13,344 nucleotides of DNA from JAAYGT01 sp050252075 (GTDB lineage: Bacteria > Pseudomonadota > Gammaproteobacteria > Burkholderiales > Burkholderiaceae_B): positions 1 to 13,344 of the forward strand of contig JBFWLP010000091.1 of NCBI GenBank assembly GCA_050252075.1, written 5' to 3'. The position numbers were made by a program, and so were the translations under genes. A model generated the notes under the pieces. It did not search any database. It worked only from the letters and a program-made list of their open reading frames with translations, and was not told the origin of the DNA. Of the stretch, positions 1-5,598 are shown piece after piece. Numbering within the stretch: the first letter of the stretch is position 1; each line of letters begins with the position of its first letter.

Positions 1-518
1 GCCGGCAGCGCAGCCCGCAGCGTGCCCCTGCCGGCGAGCGCATCGAGCACCAGACCGGCCAGCAGCCCGAGGCCGCGCCGATCATGAAGCCCGCCGCGTA
101 CAAGGTCGATCAACAGGGCAACGTGACCTATTACGACCAGCAGAAGCGGGCCATGTTCACCGACCGGGGCGAAGCCGTGGAATTCGGCCAACAGGAGCGC
201 GACACCATCGAGCAGGGCTTGCGCCTCGCCCTTGCCAAGTTCGGCCCGCATATCCGCTTGCGTGGCGGTTCCGAGGAATACAACAACATGATGGCCGACG
301 TGGCGGCCGATACCGGCCTATACGTCGAGTTCAGCGACAAGGCTTTGCAAGACCGCTACAGCCAGCGCCGGGAAGCCGCCCAAGTCGGGCGCGGCTACTT
401 CACCAGGAGCGAGACGGCACAGGGAGGCCAGAAGCCCGAGCGCGATCAGCCAGAGCAGGCCACGCAGCGCGAACGCGAGCAGCAGGCACAGAAGCCAGAC
501 CACGGCCGAGGGCGCTAA
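1..518 (+). CDS. Relaxase-type mobilization protein, C-terminal end (LPD7-like), 5' truncated by window
   Basis: The reading frame is open from the window edge (first full codon at 3) to TAA at 516-518, so this is the 3' end of a longer gene and the ATG at 84 is probably internal. From about residue 27 the protein reads AYKVDQQGNVTYYDQQKRAM, then a block on handling a DxG-type query with GLYVEF near its end. This matches the LPD7 (large polyvalent protein-associated) domain found at the C-terminus of many plasmid relaxases and TraI-like proteins. It ends in a low-complexity, charged Gln/Glu/Arg tail, as is common there. Inferred role: the tail of the relaxase that nicks oriT and pilots the strand in conjugation. 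The catalytic part lies outside the window, so the relaxase assignment rests on the tail domain and on the transfer genes elsewhere. It could instead be another LPD7-bearing plasmid protein. Confidence 0.65.
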   Translation, partial: RQRSPQRAPAGERIEHQTGQQPEAAPIMKPAAYKVDQQGNVTYYDQQKRAMFTDRGEAVEFGQQERDTIEQGLRLALAKFGPHIRLRGGSEEYNNMMADVAADTGLYVEFSDKALQDRYSQRREAAQVGRGYFTRSETAQGGQKPERDQPEQATQREREQQAQKPDHGRGR

Positions 519-525
519 CCGCCCT
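509..525 (+). terminator. Hairpin over the relaxase stop codon, possible weak terminator
   Basis: AGGGCG (509-514), loop CTAAC containing the TAA stop, CGCCCT (520-525): a perfect 6-bp stem. No T-tract follows (the next bases are GCCCC), so intrinsic termination is uncertain. The GCGCTAAC core recurs in two other hairpins of this window (near 5776 and 6194). Confidence 0.3.
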
Positions 526-548
526 GCCCCGCCTGCCTTGCTGAAAAT

Positions 549-633
549 GAGCGAATGAGTAAAAGAGTTCTTACTTAACGTGCAGATTCTTGATATACTC
601 AAATGAGTAAATGCACGTTTATTTCATTCACTC
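549..633 (+). promoter_or_regulatory. par operon promoter with 8-bp-spaced ParG-type boxes
   Basis: GAGC (549), GAGT (557), GAGT (565) and ACTT (573) are spaced exactly 8 bp apart with A/T-rich 4-bp spacers. A second group, ACTC (597) and GAGT (605), is also 8 bp apart, and another ACTC lies at 630. An extended -10, TGA-TATACT, sits at 591-599, and the ACTC box at 597 overlaps it. ParG of plasmid TP228 binds ACTC-type tetramers separated by 4-bp AT-rich spacers and represses its own operon. The same arrangement here suggests autorepression by the ParG-like protein at 1294 and possibly a centromere. No good -35 is visible (TTACTT at 571 has the right spacing but is poor). Confidence 0.7.
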
Positions 634-643
634 AGGAGGCCCC

Positions 644-1273
644 ATGCAGGTTATTGCCGTGTTGAACCAGAAAGGCGGGTCAGGAAAAACGACCATCGCC
701 ACCCACCTAGCCCGCGCCTTGCAACTGGACGGGGCCAGCGTGTTGCTTGTCGATTCCGACCCACAGGGCAGCGCCCGCGATTGGGCCGCCGTACAAGACG
801 ACAACCCGGTTACGGTTGTCGGCATCGACCGGCCGACCATTGACCGCGACCTAAAGGCCATCGGCCATAAAGATTTTGTGGTGATCGACGGCGCACCGCA
901 GGCGGCAGACCTTGCCGTTTCCGCGATCAAGGCCGCCTCGTTCATTCTGATACCCGTGCAGCCCAGCCCTTACGACATTTGGGCGACGGCCGATCTTGTC
1001 GAGCTGGTGAAACAGCGCATCGAAGTCACGGACGGGAAGCTACAGGCGGCGTTTGTTGTGTCGCGTGCGATCAAGGGCACCCGCATAGGCGCGGAAATCA
1101 CCGAGGCTTTGGCCGGCTATGGCCTGCCCGTTCTGGAATCCCGCATCACGCAGCGCGTGAGCTATCCCGGCACAGCCGCCGCAGGGACAACCATTCTTGA
1201 CGCCGAGCCAGACGGCGACGGCTCCGGCGAAATCCGCGCCCTGATGCACGAAATTAAGCAAAAACTCGTTTGA
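644..1273 (+). CDS. parA: ParA/ParF-type partition ATPase
   Basis: This is a deviant-Walker ATPase that segregates plasmid copies by ATP-driven assembly or nucleoid binding together with a centromere-binding partner. Visible motifs: the Walker A box KGGSGKTT at residues 10-17 with the signature lysine, VDSDPQGSA at 36-44 (Walker A'), and FVVIDGAPQ at 78-86 (Walker B, D82). At 209 residues with no N-terminal DNA-binding extension, it is a small type Ib ParA like ParF of TP228. The start at 644 is chosen because AGGAGG lies at 634-639, five bases upstream; the in-frame ATG at 611 has no comparable site and would place operator boxes inside the gene. The ParG-like gene follows after 20 bp. The gene's 3' end overlaps the next operator array. 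Confidence is high for the family and moderate for ParF-like mechanics. Confidence 0.93.
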   Translation: MQVIAVLNQKGGSGKTTIATHLARALQLDGASVLLVDSDPQGSARDWAAVQDDNPVTVVGIDRPTIDRDLKAIGHKDFVVIDGAPQAADLAVSAIKAASFILIPVQPSPYDIWATADLVELVKQRIEVTDGKLQAAFVVSRAIKGTRIGAEITEALAGYGLPVLESRITQRVSYPGTAAAGTTILDAEPDGDGSGEIRALMHEIKQKLV

Positions 1274-1299
1274 GTAAATGAGGAAATAAACAAATGAAC
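1264..1299 (+). promoter_or_regulatory. ParG-type 8-bp box array at the parA-parG junction
   Basis: Boxes ACTC (1264), GAGT (1272), GAGG (1280), AAAC (1288) and GAAC (1296) lie at an exact 8-bp period, mostly with AAAT spacers. The array covers the parA stop, the ribosome binding site (AGGA near 1281) and the parG start codon. Occupancy could therefore affect transcription or translation of the partner gene. Confidence 0.55.
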
Positions 1300-1512
1300 A
1301 CGACCACCAAGGGCGCATTGAGCGCCGGCCGCCCGAGCGCCAAGAACAGCAAGGCCGCCACCCTTGCCAGCCTTGCCGACAAGACGGCCACCGTTCGCGT
1401 GAACTTCGACCTAGACCGTGACCAGCACATCAAATTGAAGCTGTACGCCACGAAGCAGGGCAAGAGCATCAAAGAAGTGTTGAGCGACTACGTTGCACAG
1501 CTTCCCGAGTAA
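1294..1512 (+). CDS. parG: ParG-like ribbon-helix-helix partition/centromere-binding protein
   Basis: This 72-residue basic protein has a flexible N-terminal third (about 1-32, rich in Lys, Ala and Ser) and a ribbon-helix-helix fold in the rest. The beta strand is TVRVNFDLDRDQ at about 33-44, followed by two helices ending SDYVAQLPE. Length, layout and position directly after a ParF-type ATPase match ParG of TP228 (76 residues), which binds the centromere and the operon operator and stimulates ParF through its mobile tail. The ATG at 1294 sits inside the 8-bp box array. The box arrays at every junction of the operon fit the known ACTC-tetramer preference of ParG, which supports this assignment. 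Alternatively it could be a small RHH regulator only. No sequence search was possible. Confidence 0.8.
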   Translation: MNTTTKGALSAGRPSAKNSKAATLASLADKTATVRVNFDLDRDQHIKLKLYATKQGKSIKEVLSDYVAQLPE

Positions 1513-1558
1513 AGGAGCGGTTACTTAAATGAGTGAATACACAAATGAGCAGTCGAGC
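1507..1558 (+). promoter_or_regulatory. Seven-box ParG-type operator array
   Basis: Boxes GAGT (1507), GAGC (1515), ACTT (1523), GAGT (1531), ACAC (1539), GAGC (1547) and GAGC (1555) are all exactly 8 bp apart, with spacers such as AAAG, AAAT and GAAT. This is the longest unbroken array in the window. It covers the parG stop, the AGGAG ribosome binding site (1513-1517) and the first codons of the next gene, so the boxes constrain the coding sequence. Confidence 0.6.
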
Positions 1559-2317
1559 AATTCCGCTACTGACCTGAACCTGATCCGCGAGCAGTGCGGC
1601 ACGCTTGAGCTTGCCTTGCAGAACGAAACCGACCCGGCCCGCCTGTCTGACTTGCGCCGCGAGCTGGCCGAGTGCCGACAGCGTGCGTTTGAAGTCGAGC
1701 AGCGCGACCAGCCAGCGACCGAGCGTGAAGCGGGCGGCCCGGCTGGCGACCCGTTGCCACCGGCCGCCGTTCGTGGCGACAGCGAGCAGCACGCCGCCCC
1801 GTTCGTCACCATCGAGGCCGCAGACCCACGCCCGGACTATGCCGGCCTGTATGCCGCCGAGCGCATCGAGAACGCCGAGCTACGGCAGGAGCTGGCCGCA
1901 GAAGGGCAGGGCGGGCCATCCAGCAGCGGCGGCATGGAGCGCGAGCGCACCGACCCCGAAATTTCCCGCCTTGCCGAGCTGGCCGAGGCTCACCGAACCG
2001 GCGTGCAAATGTTTGGCGGTATCTACGGAGGCGGCCCGGCCGTGCCGCAGGCCGGCGACCATAACCCGGCACTGGTGGAACTGGCCGAGCAGCACGAAGC
2101 CCGCTTGCTGGCCCGTGACGAGTCGTTTTCCGGTGAAGTCGTCGCGCAGATCGAGCGTGAGAACGAAAGCCCGGCCTACGTCATCGAGGCCGACGGCGAC
2201 CGCGTGATGGTTCCCGAGATCGAGGGCGCAGATATGGACGTGGGCGACGCCGTGGAAGTCAGCCGTGACCAGCAGGGCAACTATGAAGCCGAAGCCGGCC
2301 ACGATTACGGGCGTTGA
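1529..2317 (+). CDS. Hypothetical protein of the par operon, coiled-coil N-terminus and possible KfrB-like C-terminus
   Basis: This 262-residue acidic protein was not recognised with certainty. Residues about 18-65 are predicted helical and charged (LIREQCGTLELALQNE onward), a plausible coiled coil. A Pro/Gly/Ala-rich middle follows. The last ~60 residues (GEVVAQIERENES, AYVIEADGDRVMVPE, DVGDAVEVSRDQQG) look like a small beta domain. They recall the KfrB-like domain often attached to plasmid relaxases and stability proteins, but that is a weak resemblance. The ATG at 1529 has AGGAG at 1513-1517, a somewhat long spacing. The gene starts inside one operator array and is followed 20 bp later by the next gene, with another array between. 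Shared operators suggest co-regulation with partition. No function is claimed. Confidence 0.75.
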   Translation: MSEYTNEQSSNSATDLNLIREQCGTLELALQNETDPARLSDLRRELAECRQRAFEVEQRDQPATEREAGGPAGDPLPPAAVRGDSEQHAAPFVTIEAADPRPDYAGLYAAERIENAELRQELAAEGQGGPSSSGGMERERTDPEISRLAELAEAHRTGVQMFGGIYGGGPAVPQAGDHNPALVELAEQHEARLLARDESFSGEVVAQIERENESPAYVIEADGDRVMVPEIEGADMDVGDAVEVSRDQQGNYEAEAGHDYGR

Positions 2318-2343
2318 GGAAATGAGGGATTGAGCCAATGAGT
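2316..2343 (+). promoter_or_regulatory. Four-box ParG-type array before the VbhA-like gene
   Basis: GAGG (2316), GAGG (2324), GAGC (2332) and GAGT (2340) occur at an exact 8-bp period with spacers AAAT, GATT and CAAT. The array runs from just after the preceding stop codon into the start codon at 2338, and the GAGG at 2324 also serves as the ribosome binding site. Confidence 0.5.
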
Positions 2344-2736
2344 AAAGACGTGCAGGAAGCCGTAAGCCGGTTTTGGGCCTCTTACCAACCCCGTGAGGAC
2401 GAGCCGAGCGCGGCCGAGCTGGTGAAAACATCGGAGGATGCGCGGCAATCGCTTGAGCTGGCCCCGCCTTCGGATTGCGTGGAATGGTGGTCAGCGTTGC
2501 CCGTGGCCGTGCAACAGAAATGGCTTGCTAACCCCAAGATGCCCACGATGTACAGGGCATGGTGCGAGCGCCGCAAGCGTCAGAAAGCGTTCAACTTCGC
2601 CCGTGCCAGTATTGGCCTTGAAGGGTTCAAGACCAGCCCGGAAACTGAAGCCCTAGCCGTGCGCCACATCAATGGGGAAATCGAATTTTCTGAAGTAATC
2701 GAAACCGTCAACGAACAGGTGCAGCGCTTGCGCTGA
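2338..2736 (+). CDS. VbhA-family Fic antitoxin-like protein
   Basis: The protein has 132 residues. The C-terminal part (about 84-126) reads AFNFARASIGLEGFKTSPET and then GEIEFSEVIE. This matches the small VbhA-type antitoxin helix, whose inhibitory motif is [S/T]xxxE[G/N]; here it is S91-I-G-L-E95-G96. In VbhA/VbhT this glutamate blocks ATP binding by the Fic AMP-transferase. The first ~80 residues (Trp-rich, VEWWSALPVAVQQKWLANP) are not part of the classic antitoxin and are unrecognised. No Fic gene (HPFxxGNG) is seen in this window, so the antitoxin is unpaired here, although its toxin could be fused to a transfer protein elsewhere on the plasmid. It is the last gene of the par operon. The family call is fairly secure; function as an antitoxin is inferred. 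Confidence 0.7.
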   Translation: MSKDVQEAVSRFWASYQPREDEPSAAELVKTSEDARQSLELAPPSDCVEWWSALPVAVQQKWLANPKMPTMYRAWCERRKRQKAFNFARASIGLEGFKTSPETEALAVRHINGEIEFSEVIETVNEQVQRLR

Positions 2737-2748
2737 ATCTATCTTGCG

Positions 2749-2790
2749 TGGCGACAGCTTCACGACCTGGCCAACTTCTATTTGTCACCA
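2749..2790. repeat. Long-spaced inverted repeat TGGCGACA-N27-GTCACCA, copy 1
   Basis: TGGCGACA at 2749-2756 and GTCACCA at 2784-2790, 27 bp between arms, 12 bp after a stop codon. It shares the whole stretch from TGGCGACA through CCTGGCCAAC with the copy after kfrA (9704). Confidence 0.7.
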
Positions 2791-2919
2791 GATGCCCGCC
2801 GCCGCGGTTCCTTTGTCAATGCGACATCGGGCGCGGCATAGACGCTGCCCATGGTTTTCTCGACAACCCATTTGGCAGCATGCAGTAATATTCATCATAC
2901 AGATAAGGAGGATGTCGCT

Positions 2920-3279
2920 ATGACTACTGAAGTAAGAATATTTTCGGTTTCGGAGTTTACTCGCCCGTCTGATGGCGAGCCTATTCGATCGGTGGTGCTT
3001 GAAACTGAAGAATCGGTAATCGTAGTTTGGTATGTTCGTCCCGGGCAAGAAATTGCCGCTCACGTTCATCCCCACGGTCAAGACACTTGGACTGTTCTTT
3101 CTGGTTCTGCCGGTTACTACCAAGGAGGCGGTGTAGTTACCAAGCTCCAGGCCGGAGAAATTGCCGTAGCGAAACCTGGTCAGGTTCACGGAGCCATTAA
3201 CACCGACTCGGAGTCCCCCTTCATATTTGTTTCCGTCGTTGCTCCAGGCAATGCTGGCTTTGCCTTGACTGAAAAATAG
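2920..3279 (+). CDS. Cupin-domain protein
   Basis: This is a 119-residue single-domain cupin. Visible motifs: PGQEIAAHVHPHGQDTWTVL at about 43-62, which is cupin motif 1 with metal-ligand histidines and a glutamine where the usual glutamate would be nearby, and PGQVHGAINTD at about 84-94 (motif 2, with its histidine). Small cupins of this kind bind a metal and act as isomerases, dioxygenases or sensors; the substrate cannot be told from sequence. AAGGAGG at 2905-2911, eight bases before ATG 2920, fixes the start and excludes the in-frame ATG at 2851. The gene is visibly more AT-rich than its neighbours (for example TTTTCGGTTTCGGAGTTTAC near 2940) and stands alone between the par operon and a transposon end, which suggests acquired cargo. 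Confidence in the fold is high; the biological role is unknown. Confidence 0.85.
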   Translation: MTTEVRIFSVSEFTRPSDGEPIRSVVLETEESVIVVWYVRPGQEIAAHVHPHGQDTWTVLSGSAGYYQGGGVVTKLQAGEIAVAKPGQVHGAINTDSESPFIFVSVVAPGNAGFALTEK

Positions 3280-3296
3280 CTATCGGCAAACAGGAA

Positions 3297-3334
3297 GGGG
3301 TCGTCTCAGAAAACGGAAAATAAAGCACGCTAGC
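3297..3334 (+). mobile_element. Tn21-subgroup Tn3-family 38-bp inverted repeat, single end
   Basis: The sequence opens GGGGTCGTCTCAGAAAACGG at 3297 and continues AAAATAAAGCACGCTA to 3332. From memory of the family, this is the terminal inverted repeat of Tn21-like transposons (tnp side) apart from the last two bases (GC instead of AG). GGGG is the outer end, so the element body would lie to the right. No transposase gene and no second end are present in the window, so this is a remnant or one border of a rearranged element. Confidence 0.75.
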
Positions 3335-3426
3335 GGCGTGTCAGGGAGAAGTCTGAAAAGTCTGGCCTGACCCCATACGGGCCGAGGACTTGACGCCCGG
3401 TTGAGGCGTACTCCAACCTGACAGAC

Positions 3427-3708
3427 TCAGCCGAAAAGCTCGCTGTGCGAGCCAAGCCGCGCCAGTCTGAGCGTGTCGGCATCCGACTTGCGGTAGATCA
3501 GCAGCAAGTCGGGCTTGATGTGACATTCCCGATAGCCTGCCCAATCGCCGCTCAGGTCATGGTCACGGTATTTGGCATCAAGTGGCTGGTCAGTCGCCAG
3601 CGCCACTAGAACGGGCCTTAAATCGTTATCGAGCGTGGCTCGGTGCTGTCCCTTCGCCTCCCGCTTGTAATCGCGTTTTAAGGCTGATGCGCGGTCAATC
3701 GTCCGCAT
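3427..3708 (-). CDS. YafQ/RelE-type mRNA interferase toxin
   Basis: This 93-residue toxin belongs to the RelE/ParE superfamily, YafQ branch, which cleaves mRNA in the ribosomal A site. Residues expected for YafQ catalysis are present: H50, H63, D67, and H88 in the C-terminal LGSHSELF with F92. The core reads DLSGDWAGYRECHIKPDLLL, followed by IYRK. Its start overlaps the antitoxin gene by 14 bp, so translation is probably coupled. A complete toxin with intact catalytic residues implies the pair is functional, stabilising the plasmid by post-segregational killing. Confidence 0.9.
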   Translation of the reverse strand: MRTIDRASALKRDYKREAKGQHRATLDNDLRPVLVALATDQPLDAKYRDHDLSGDWAGYRECHIKPDLLLIYRKSDADTLRLARLGSHSELFG

Positions 3709-3961
3709 GCAGGTTTGCCATCAAGTCATCGACACTGGCGAACCGCTTGCCCTTGCCTGCCTCTAGCTCGGCGATGGCCTTGCGTGTGGTGGCGTTAGGC
3801 ACCTTTACATCGAACGGCAAACGGCGCTCATCGGCTACGCGCAGCATCAACAAGCGAATGGCATCCGAGATAGACAGTCCCATTGCTTCGAGCGCGTCAG
3901 CGGCGCGCTCCTTGGTGTTGGTGTCAATGCGGGCGCGTACATAGGTGTCAGCGGTGCTCAT
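3695..3961 (-). CDS. DinJ/RelB-type antitoxin
   Basis: An 88-residue protein with the DinJ/RelB layout: an N-terminal ribbon-helix-helix (TYVRARIDTNTKERAADALE, then GLSISDAIRLLMLRVADE) that dimerises and binds the operator, and a C-terminal tail (about 58-88) that wraps the toxin. It precedes the YafQ-type toxin with a 14-bp overlap, the normal antitoxin-first order. The ATG at 3961 is preceded on this strand by AAGGGGAA as ribosome binding site. The palindromic operator/promoter immediately upstream (3995-4023) fits autoregulation. Family confidence is high. Confidence 0.9.
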   Translation of the reverse strand: MSTADTYVRARIDTNTKERAADALEAMGLSISDAIRLLMLRVADERRLPFDVKVPNATTRKAIAELEAGKGKRFASVDDLMANLHADD

Positions 3962-3994
3962 GGTGGTTCCCCTTGAATCGGTTTCTGAGCCTCT

Positions 3995-4023
3995 ATTGTA
4001 GTCGCATTGTGACTACAGCACAA
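3995..4023 (-). promoter_or_regulatory. Promoter and palindromic operator of the YafQ/DinJ-type operon
   Basis: The perfect inverted repeat TGTAGTC (3997-4003), 7-bp spacer, GACTACA (4011-4017) overlaps, on the minus strand, a -10 TACAAT (4000-3995). A weak -35 TTGTGC (4023-4018) lies at 17-bp spacing. An operator over the promoter just before a RelB/DinJ-type antitoxin matches usual conditional cooperativity control. Confidence 0.6.
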
Positions 4024-4050
4024 GAGCGCGCCAAGATTGCTTACCGTGCT

Positions 4051-4707
4051 TTAAATTCCGTTTTCCTCGATACCTAGTTGCGCGAACAAGTCGGCGGCGT
4101 CTTTCGCGTGATGAATGTCTATGCCGGCCCTGCCGTCTCGCAGCGTTTGCGCCGTCAATTCGTTGGGTTCGCATGCGTGCTTGTAGAACGTGCTGCGACC
4201 GATGCCGAGCGCCTTACAGACTTCGGCCGGGCCGCGCCCACTGGCGGCCAGTGCCTTAATTGCCGCGATCTTTTCCGCAGGCAGTCCCGGCCGCCCACCT
4301 TTGCGGCCACGCGCCCGCGCAGCAGCAAGCCCGGCCATCGTCCTTTCAACGATCAAGCGCCGCTCAAACTCAGCCAGAGCCGCGAACACATGGAATACCA
4401 GACGCCCGGCCGCCGTGCTGGTTTCTATACGTTCCGTCGTGCTTTCAAAGCCCACGCCGGCCGCTTCCAGTTCGCCCACGATCTTGACCAGCTCAGGCAG
4501 TGACCGGCCTAGCCGGTCAAGCCGCCACACCACCAACGAATCACCCTTACGAGCGAAGGCGAGGGCGTCAGAGAGGCCCGGCCTTTCGACCTTGGCACCG
4601 CTGGCCGTGTCAGTGAAAACCTTTTCACAGCCGGCCGCCGTCAGGGCGTCCCGCTGGAGATCCATTTTTTGATCGTCGGTCGATACCCGCGCATATCCGA
4701 TTTTCAT
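4051..4707 (-). CDS. Serine resolvase (Tn3/ParA-type site-specific recombinase)
   Basis: A 218-residue small serine recombinase. N-terminal catalytic domain: GYARVST with nucleophile S9, VVWRLDRLGRSL with R62, R65 and R68, and the long helix FAALAEFERRLIVERTMAGL. A C-terminal helix-turn-helix reads GPAEVCKALGIGRSTFYKHA. About 40 residues follow the HTH (to EENGI), longer than Tn3/gamma-delta resolvase and similar in overall length to plasmid ParA-type resolvases. It would resolve plasmid multimers or transposon cointegrates at a res site, probably the 4708-4790 region just upstream. It is divergent from the FitAB-type operon and reads toward the YafQ/DinJ-type pair. No tnpA is present, so it may serve plasmid stability or be left over from a Tn3-family element. 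Confidence 0.92.
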   Translation of the reverse strand: MKIGYARVSTDDQKMDLQRDALTAAGCEKVFTDTASGAKVERPGLSDALAFARKGDSLVVWRLDRLGRSLPELVKIVGELEAAGVGFESTTERIETSTAAGRLVFHVFAALAEFERRLIVERTMAGLAAARARGRKGGRPGLPAEKIAAIKALAASGRGPAEVCKALGIGRSTFYKHACEPNELTAQTLRDGRAGIDIHHAKDAADLFAQLGIEENGI

Positions 4708-4790
4708 TGTGTTGTCCGCTAAGTCGTCAGAGCACCTATTTTATAGACTTTGATTTATAGACGCCATTGGAGACGCACAACACGCCGGAA
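4708..4790. promoter_or_regulatory. Candidate res site / resolvase promoter region
   Basis: This non-coding DNA lies directly upstream of the resolvase, where res sites normally are. TTTATAGAC occurs twice, at 4740-4748 and 4754-4762 (14-bp period), inside an AT-rich tract. I cannot delimit sub-sites I-III by eye, so the res call is by position and composition. Confidence 0.4.
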
Positions 4791-4854
4791 AGCACTGCCA
4801 TTCGGGGGCGTCTTGAAAATTCCACAAAATGACCGTTTAAGGACTGTAATCGGC

Positions 4855-4896
4855 TTGCGGTTTGGTATCAACGCGCATACAATGGGGTCATTGATA
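4855..4896 (+). promoter_or_regulatory. Promoter and inverted-repeat operator of the FitAB-type operon
   Basis: -35 TTGCGG (4855-4860), a 17-bp spacer and -10 TACAAT (4878-4883). The inverted repeat TATCAA (4866-4871) and TTGATA (4891-4896) straddles the -10 and is a plausible binding site for the RHH antitoxin encoded 23 bp downstream. Confidence 0.6.
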
Positions 4897-4918
4897 GCGA
4901 AGCAGTGGAGGCCACCAA

Positions 4919-5176
4919 ATGGCGACAGTGAATGTAAGAAACCTGCCTGATGCCGTGCATCGTGCGCTTCGCGTGCGTGCCGCACATCATGGCCGCAGCA
5001 CAGAAGCGGAAATTCGCTTCATTCTGGAAGAAGCCACCCGCCCGGCCGAGCGCGTCAAGCTGGGTTCTCTACTGGCTTCCATTGCCCGCGATGCGGGCGG
5101 CCTGACCGATGAAGAGCACGCCTTGTTTGAGAGCGTGCGCGACAAGACCCCGGCCGAGCCAATGAGGTTTGAATGA
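4919..5176 (+). CDS. FitA/StbC-type ribbon-helix-helix antitoxin
   Basis: This 85-residue antitoxin starts MATVNVRNLPDAVHRALRVR and continues RAAHHGRSTEAEIRFILEEA, the RHH signature of FitA/StbC/VapB plasmid antitoxins (the Arc-like 'TVRNLPD...HGRSxEAEIR' pattern). The C-terminal half (about 45-85) should bind the PIN toxin. TGGAGG at 4906-4911 and a good promoter upstream support the ATG at 4919. Its stop overlaps the toxin start in an ATGA, the standard coupling. It represses its own promoter with the toxin by family analogy. Confidence 0.9.
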   Translation: MATVNVRNLPDAVHRALRVRAAHHGRSTEAEIRFILEEATRPAERVKLGSLLASIARDAGGLTDEEHALFESVRDKTPAEPMRFE

Positions 5177-5598
5177 TCGTCATCGACACCAACGTTATTT
5201 CCGAGCTGTGGAAGATTGAGCCGAATTCCAACGTCTTGGCTTGGATGGATGCGCAAACCATTGAAACGCTCTACCTGTCGGCCGTGACCGTGGCCGAGCT
5301 GCGCTATGGCCTTGCAGCGATGCCCGAGGGCAAGCGCCGCACGATCTACCAAGAGAGGCTAGAGCGGGAGGTTCTACCGGCGTTTGCTGGCCGCGTGCTG
5401 GCCTTCGACTTGGACACGTCCAAGACCTACGCCGAGCGCATGGCGAAGGCCAGAGCCGAGGGCAAGGCCATTGCAAGGGCAGACGGCTATATCGCGGCCA
5501 CGGCCGCAGCGCATGGCCTGATGGTTGCGACACGAGACACCAGCCCTTTCGAGGCCGCAGGGCTTGAGGTCATCAACCCTTGGGAGGCCGCGCCGTGA
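5173..5598 (+). CDS. FitB/VapC-type PIN-domain ribonuclease toxin
   Basis: A 141-residue PIN toxin. The acidic metal-binding residues are in place: D5 in MIVIDTNVISELW, E42 in TVAELRYGL, D104 in ARADGYIAATA and D122 in VATRDTSPF. PIN toxins of this family cleave RNA (often initiator tRNA or rRNA) when the labile antitoxin is lost. It starts within the antitoxin stop (ATGA at 5173), and its own stop overlaps the GTG start of a third gene, so three proteins are translated from a coupled unit. All catalytic residues are intact. Its role in plasmid maintenance is inferred. Confidence 0.92.
   Translation: MIVIDTNVISELWKIEPNSNVLAWMDAQTIETLYLSAVTVAELRYGLAAMPEGKRRTIYQERLEREVLPAFAGRVLAFDLDTSKTYAERMAKARAEGKAIARADGYIAATAAAHGLMVATRDTSPFEAAGLEVINPWEAAP

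Noticed and set aside
1774..1811. A sixth TGGCGACA...GTCACCA pair
   Set aside because: The spacing is 23 instead of 27/28 and it lies inside a coding sequence. Probably chance.
2785..3189. Minus-strand open frame of 134 codons over the cupin gene
   Set aside because: The cupin on the other strand has clear motifs and a strong ribosome binding site; the antisense frame has neither.
4078..4672. Plus-strand open frames across the resolvase
   Set aside because: They are antisense shadows of a clear serine recombinase with intact catalytic residues.
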